DNA from: Komagataeibacter nataicola
GTDB taxonomy: Bacteria; Pseudomonadota; Alphaproteobacteria; Acetobacterales; Acetobacteraceae
NCBI RefSeq assembly: GCF_003207795.1
Contig: NZ_NIRT01000002.1
Span: 1 to 64,000 of the forward strand
Direction of reading: 5' to 3'
DNA length: 64,000 bases
Shown in pieces: positions 61,810-64,000 of the stretch. Each line of letters opens with the position of its first letter. Within the stretch, counting starts at the first letter, position 1. The notes under the pieces are model-generated. The model did no database searches, was not told where the DNA came from, and saw only the letters and a list, made by a program, of their open reading frames with translations. The position numbers and the translations under genes were made by a program.

Positions 61810-64000
61810 TCAGTCCTCAATAATCTGCTCCGCATGCCACGGCTGCGACGCGCTGACCCGGATCGGGGCTTCTGGCGCGCCACGTACCGGATAGCCCGGA
61901 TGCTCCATGAAATACTCATGCGATGAAAAGGGCCTGCGCCCCGGCTCCAGCCGCCGCCAGACCCCGTTACGCTGTAGAATCCACGACTGCAGGTTGTCTT
62001 TGAGATCGATCATCATGATCTGGTCAAGCACGCGGGCATGAATTTGTGGGTCGAGCATGGGCACCATGCTTTCCACCCGCCAGTCCATGTTGCGCTGCAT
62101 CCAGTCCGCCGAGGAAATATACAGCTTCGCCTGCTTCGATGGCAGGCGGTGCCCGTCGCCAAAGGCATAGATGCGCGCATGCTCGAGGAAGCGCCCCACG
62201 ATGGACTTGACCTTGATGTTCTCCGAAAGGCCCGGCACGCCGGGGCGCAGGCAGCAGATGCCGCGCACTACGGCCACAATACGCACCCCCGCGCAGGATG
62301 CGGCATACAGCCGGTCGATCAGGTCGGGATCGACCAGCGAGTTCATCTTGAGCCAGATCTGCCCCGGCCTGCCCGCCTGCACATGCGCGATCTCCCCTGC
62401 GATCAGCTCTTCAAGCGTGCGGCGGATGGTGACGGGCGAGAACGCGATCGCCTCCATCTTCGCGGGCATGGCGTAGCCGGTCATGTAGTTGAACAGCCGC
62501 GCCGAATCGCGCGCAAGCTCCGGGTTGCACGTAAAGAACGACAGGTCGGTATAGATCCGCGCCGTGATGGGGTGATAGTTGCCCGTGCCGAAATGCGCAT
62601 ACGAGCGCAGGCCGCTGCCCTCGCGCCGCACCACGAGGCTGAGCTTGGCGTGGGTCTTGAGGTCGGAGAAGCCGAACACCACCTGCACGCCAGCGGCCTC
62701 GAGCGCGCGGGCGAGGCGGATGTTCGCCTCCTCGTCAAACCGGGCGCGCAGTTCCACCATGGCGGTGACGGCCTTGCCTGCCTCGGCCGCCTCGATCAGC
62801 GCTTTCACGATCGGGCTGTCGCGCGAGGTGCGGTACAGCGTCTGCTTGATGGCCACCACGGCGGGGTCGAGCGCGGCCTGCCGCAGGAACTGCACCACCA
62901 CGTCAAAGCTTTCAAACGGATGATGCACGATCATGTCGCGCGCGCGGATGGCGGCGAAGCAGTCGCCCCCGCAATCGACAATCCGCTCGGGGAAGCGCGG
63001 CGTGTAGGGCGGGAACAGAAGGTCGGGCCGGTCATCGACGATCAGCTGCTTGAGGTCCACCACCCCGATCAGCCCGGACTGCACGAACACTTCATCCGGC
63101 GGCGGGGCAAGCCCGTCGGCCATGGAGCGGGCCAGATCCTCAGGCATGCGCGATTCGATATCGAGATGGATCACCACGCCACGCCTGCGGCGCTTGAGCG
63201 CACTCTCATACGAGCGGACCAGATCCTCAGCCTCGTCCTCGAACTCCACGTCCGTGTCGCGCACCACGCGCATCACCCCCCAGTCGCCCGCCACGAGGCC
63301 GGGGAAGAGGCGGTCGATGCACATCACGATCAGGCGCTCGAGCAGAATGAAGCGCGTGACACCAGGCGGCGAAAGGCTTGCTGGCAGCCGGATGAAACGC
63401 TCGATGCGCGCAGGCAGCAGGATCAGCGCCTCCATCACGAATTGCCCGGTCTCGGCATTCATCAGGCGCAGCGCCTGCGCAATGCCCATGTTGGGAATAA
63501 AGGGCAGCGGATGGGCGGGGTCGATGGCCAGCGGCGTCAGCACGGGGAAGACGCGCTCCATGAAGCAGCTATCGAGCCATTCCTGTTCCTCGGCGGTGAA
63601 CGAGACCTCATCGCACACCACGATGCCCGCGCCCTCAAGCTCACGCTGCAGGTCGCGCCAGATGCGCTGCTGCTCCTGCAACAGCCGCCCCGTACGCTCG
63701 CGCACGGCCGAAAGCTGCTGCTGGGGCGTCAGCCCGTCGGGCGAGGTCTTGACCAGCCCCTCGCGCACCTGCCCCACAAGCCCCGCCACGCGCACGGAAT
63801 AGAATTCATCAAGGTTGGAGGCGCTGATCGACAGGAAGCGCACGCGCTCGAGCAGCGGGTTGCGGGGGTTGTCGGCCTCATCGACCACGCGCTGGTTGAA
63901 GTCGAGCCACGACAGCTCGCGGTTGATGAAGCGCGCGGGTGATGTGGCGTCGATTGTGGTTTCAGGGGCTGCGCGCAGCGCAACCTGTCGCCCTGCCGCT
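61810..64000 (-). CDS. ppk: Polyphosphate kinase (5' end beyond the window)
   Basis: Ppk builds polyphosphate from ATP. The reading frame is open to the right edge, so the start codon is missing. The visible part begins within the N-terminus ([15 protein letters not shown], then [21 protein letters not shown]) and includes the PPK1 catalytic parts: [14 protein letters not shown], the phosphorylated His in [36 protein letters not shown], and [15 protein letters not shown]. About 729 codons are visible, so little is missing. The TTG/ATG inside the frame at 63888 is not the real start because homology runs past it. Confidence 0.95.
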   Translation of the reverse strand, partial: AAGRQVALRAAPETTIDATSPARFINRELSWLDFNQRVVDEADNPRNPLLERVRFLSISASNLDEFYSVRVAGLVGQVREGLVKTSPDGLTPQQQLSAVRERTGRLLQEQQRIWRDLQRELEGAGIVVCDEVSFTAEEQEWLDSCFMERVFPVLTPLAIDPAHPLPFIPNMGIAQALRLMNAETGQFVMEALILLPARIERFIRLPASLSPPGVTRFILLERLIVMCIDRLFPGLVAGDWGVMRVVRDTDVEFEDEAEDLVRSYESALKRRRRGVVIHLDIESRMPEDLARSMADGLAPPPDEVFVQSGLIGVVDLKQLIVDDRPDLLFPPYTPRFPERIVDCGGDCFAAIRARDMIVHHPFESFDVVVQFLRQAALDPAVVAIKQTLYRTSRDSPIVKALIEAAEAGKAVTAMVELRARFDEEANIRLARALEAAGVQVVFGFSDLKTHAKLSLVVRREGSGLRSYAHFGTGNYHPITARIYTDLSFFTCNPELARDSARLFNYMTGYAMPAKMEAIAFSPVTIRRTLEELIAGEIAHVQAGRPGQIWLKMNSLVDPDLIDRLYAASCAGVRIVAVVRGICCLRPGVPGLSENIKVKSIVGRFLEHARIYAFGDGHRLPSKQAKLYISSADWMQRNMDWRVESMVPMLDPQIHARVLDQIMMIDLKDNLQSWILQRNGVWRRLEPGRRPFSSHEYFMEHPGYPVRGAPEAPIRVSASQPWHAEQIIED

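Overview
The window is about 64 kb of high-GC chromosome from an alphaproteobacterium, most likely an acetic acid bacterium (Acetobacteraceae, Komagataeibacter/Gluconacetobacter-like; the genus is an inference from gene content and style). Lineage markers are a NepR-PhyR-EcfG general stress response, a TrcR-type (DUF1013) regulator beside a DUF465-purE-purK block, nrdR-nusB-thiL, and a ROSE-like RNA thermometer on a small heat-shock gene. It is mostly ordinary chromosome. I see no IS element, prophage, CRISPR array or tRNA gene.

Layout. 1-0.4 kb: relatively AT-rich and without a confident gene. 0.4-8.8 kb: a two-TM protein, an HpxZ/AtzH-like protein, thiM, an exported protein, a benzoylformate-decarboxylase-like ThDP enzyme, a Fur box followed by a likely small RNA, a DUF6456-like protein, glk, an SDR and a YghO-like protein. 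8.8-16.8 kb (minus): thiL, nusB, nrdR, recQ, an OmpA-like lipoprotein and cydDC. 16.9-21.6 kb: stress locus with a HisKA_2/HWE-type sensor kinase, nepR, two EcfG-like sigma factors (a near-perfect EcfG promoter sits between them) and phyR, followed by otsA. 23-30 kb: uup, a GnnA-like dehydrogenase, secDF, a lipoprotein and mscL. 30-32 kb: rpmE, an RpoH-type promoter with a ROSE-like leader and hsp20, then trcR. 32-43 kb: two divergent DUF465 genes, purEK, radC, a HAD phosphatase, a radC-like gene lacking its metal motif, uvrD-prmA-GNAT, pepP and an NAD-type isocitrate dehydrogenase.

43.6-60 kb holds a purine-degradation supercluster entirely on the minus strand: a degenerate hydantoinase/allantoinase-like protein, xdhA-xdhB-xdhC, a LysR regulator, an FAD monooxygenase-like protein, hpxX-hpxY-hpxW, allC, pucG, puuE, uraD and uraH, mostly with 4-8 bp overlaps. 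Together they would take hypoxanthine/xanthine to urate, 5-hydroxyisourate, OHCU, allantoin, allantoate, ureidoglycine, oxalurate, oxamate and oxalate. The urate-oxidising step has no recognised uricase here; the FAD protein at the head of the catabolic operon is the obvious candidate. hpxZ, normally next to hpxWXY, lies about 50 kb away. The window ends with ppx and a ppk gene cut by the right edge.

The most notable non-coding signals are the Fur box plus structured RNA plus terminator (4636-4769), the RpoH promoter and ROSE-like thermometer (30605-30740), the EcfG promoter (20229-20253), and a dispersed palindromic repeat family present in at least seven intergenic spots, one of which supplies the C-terminus of PurK.
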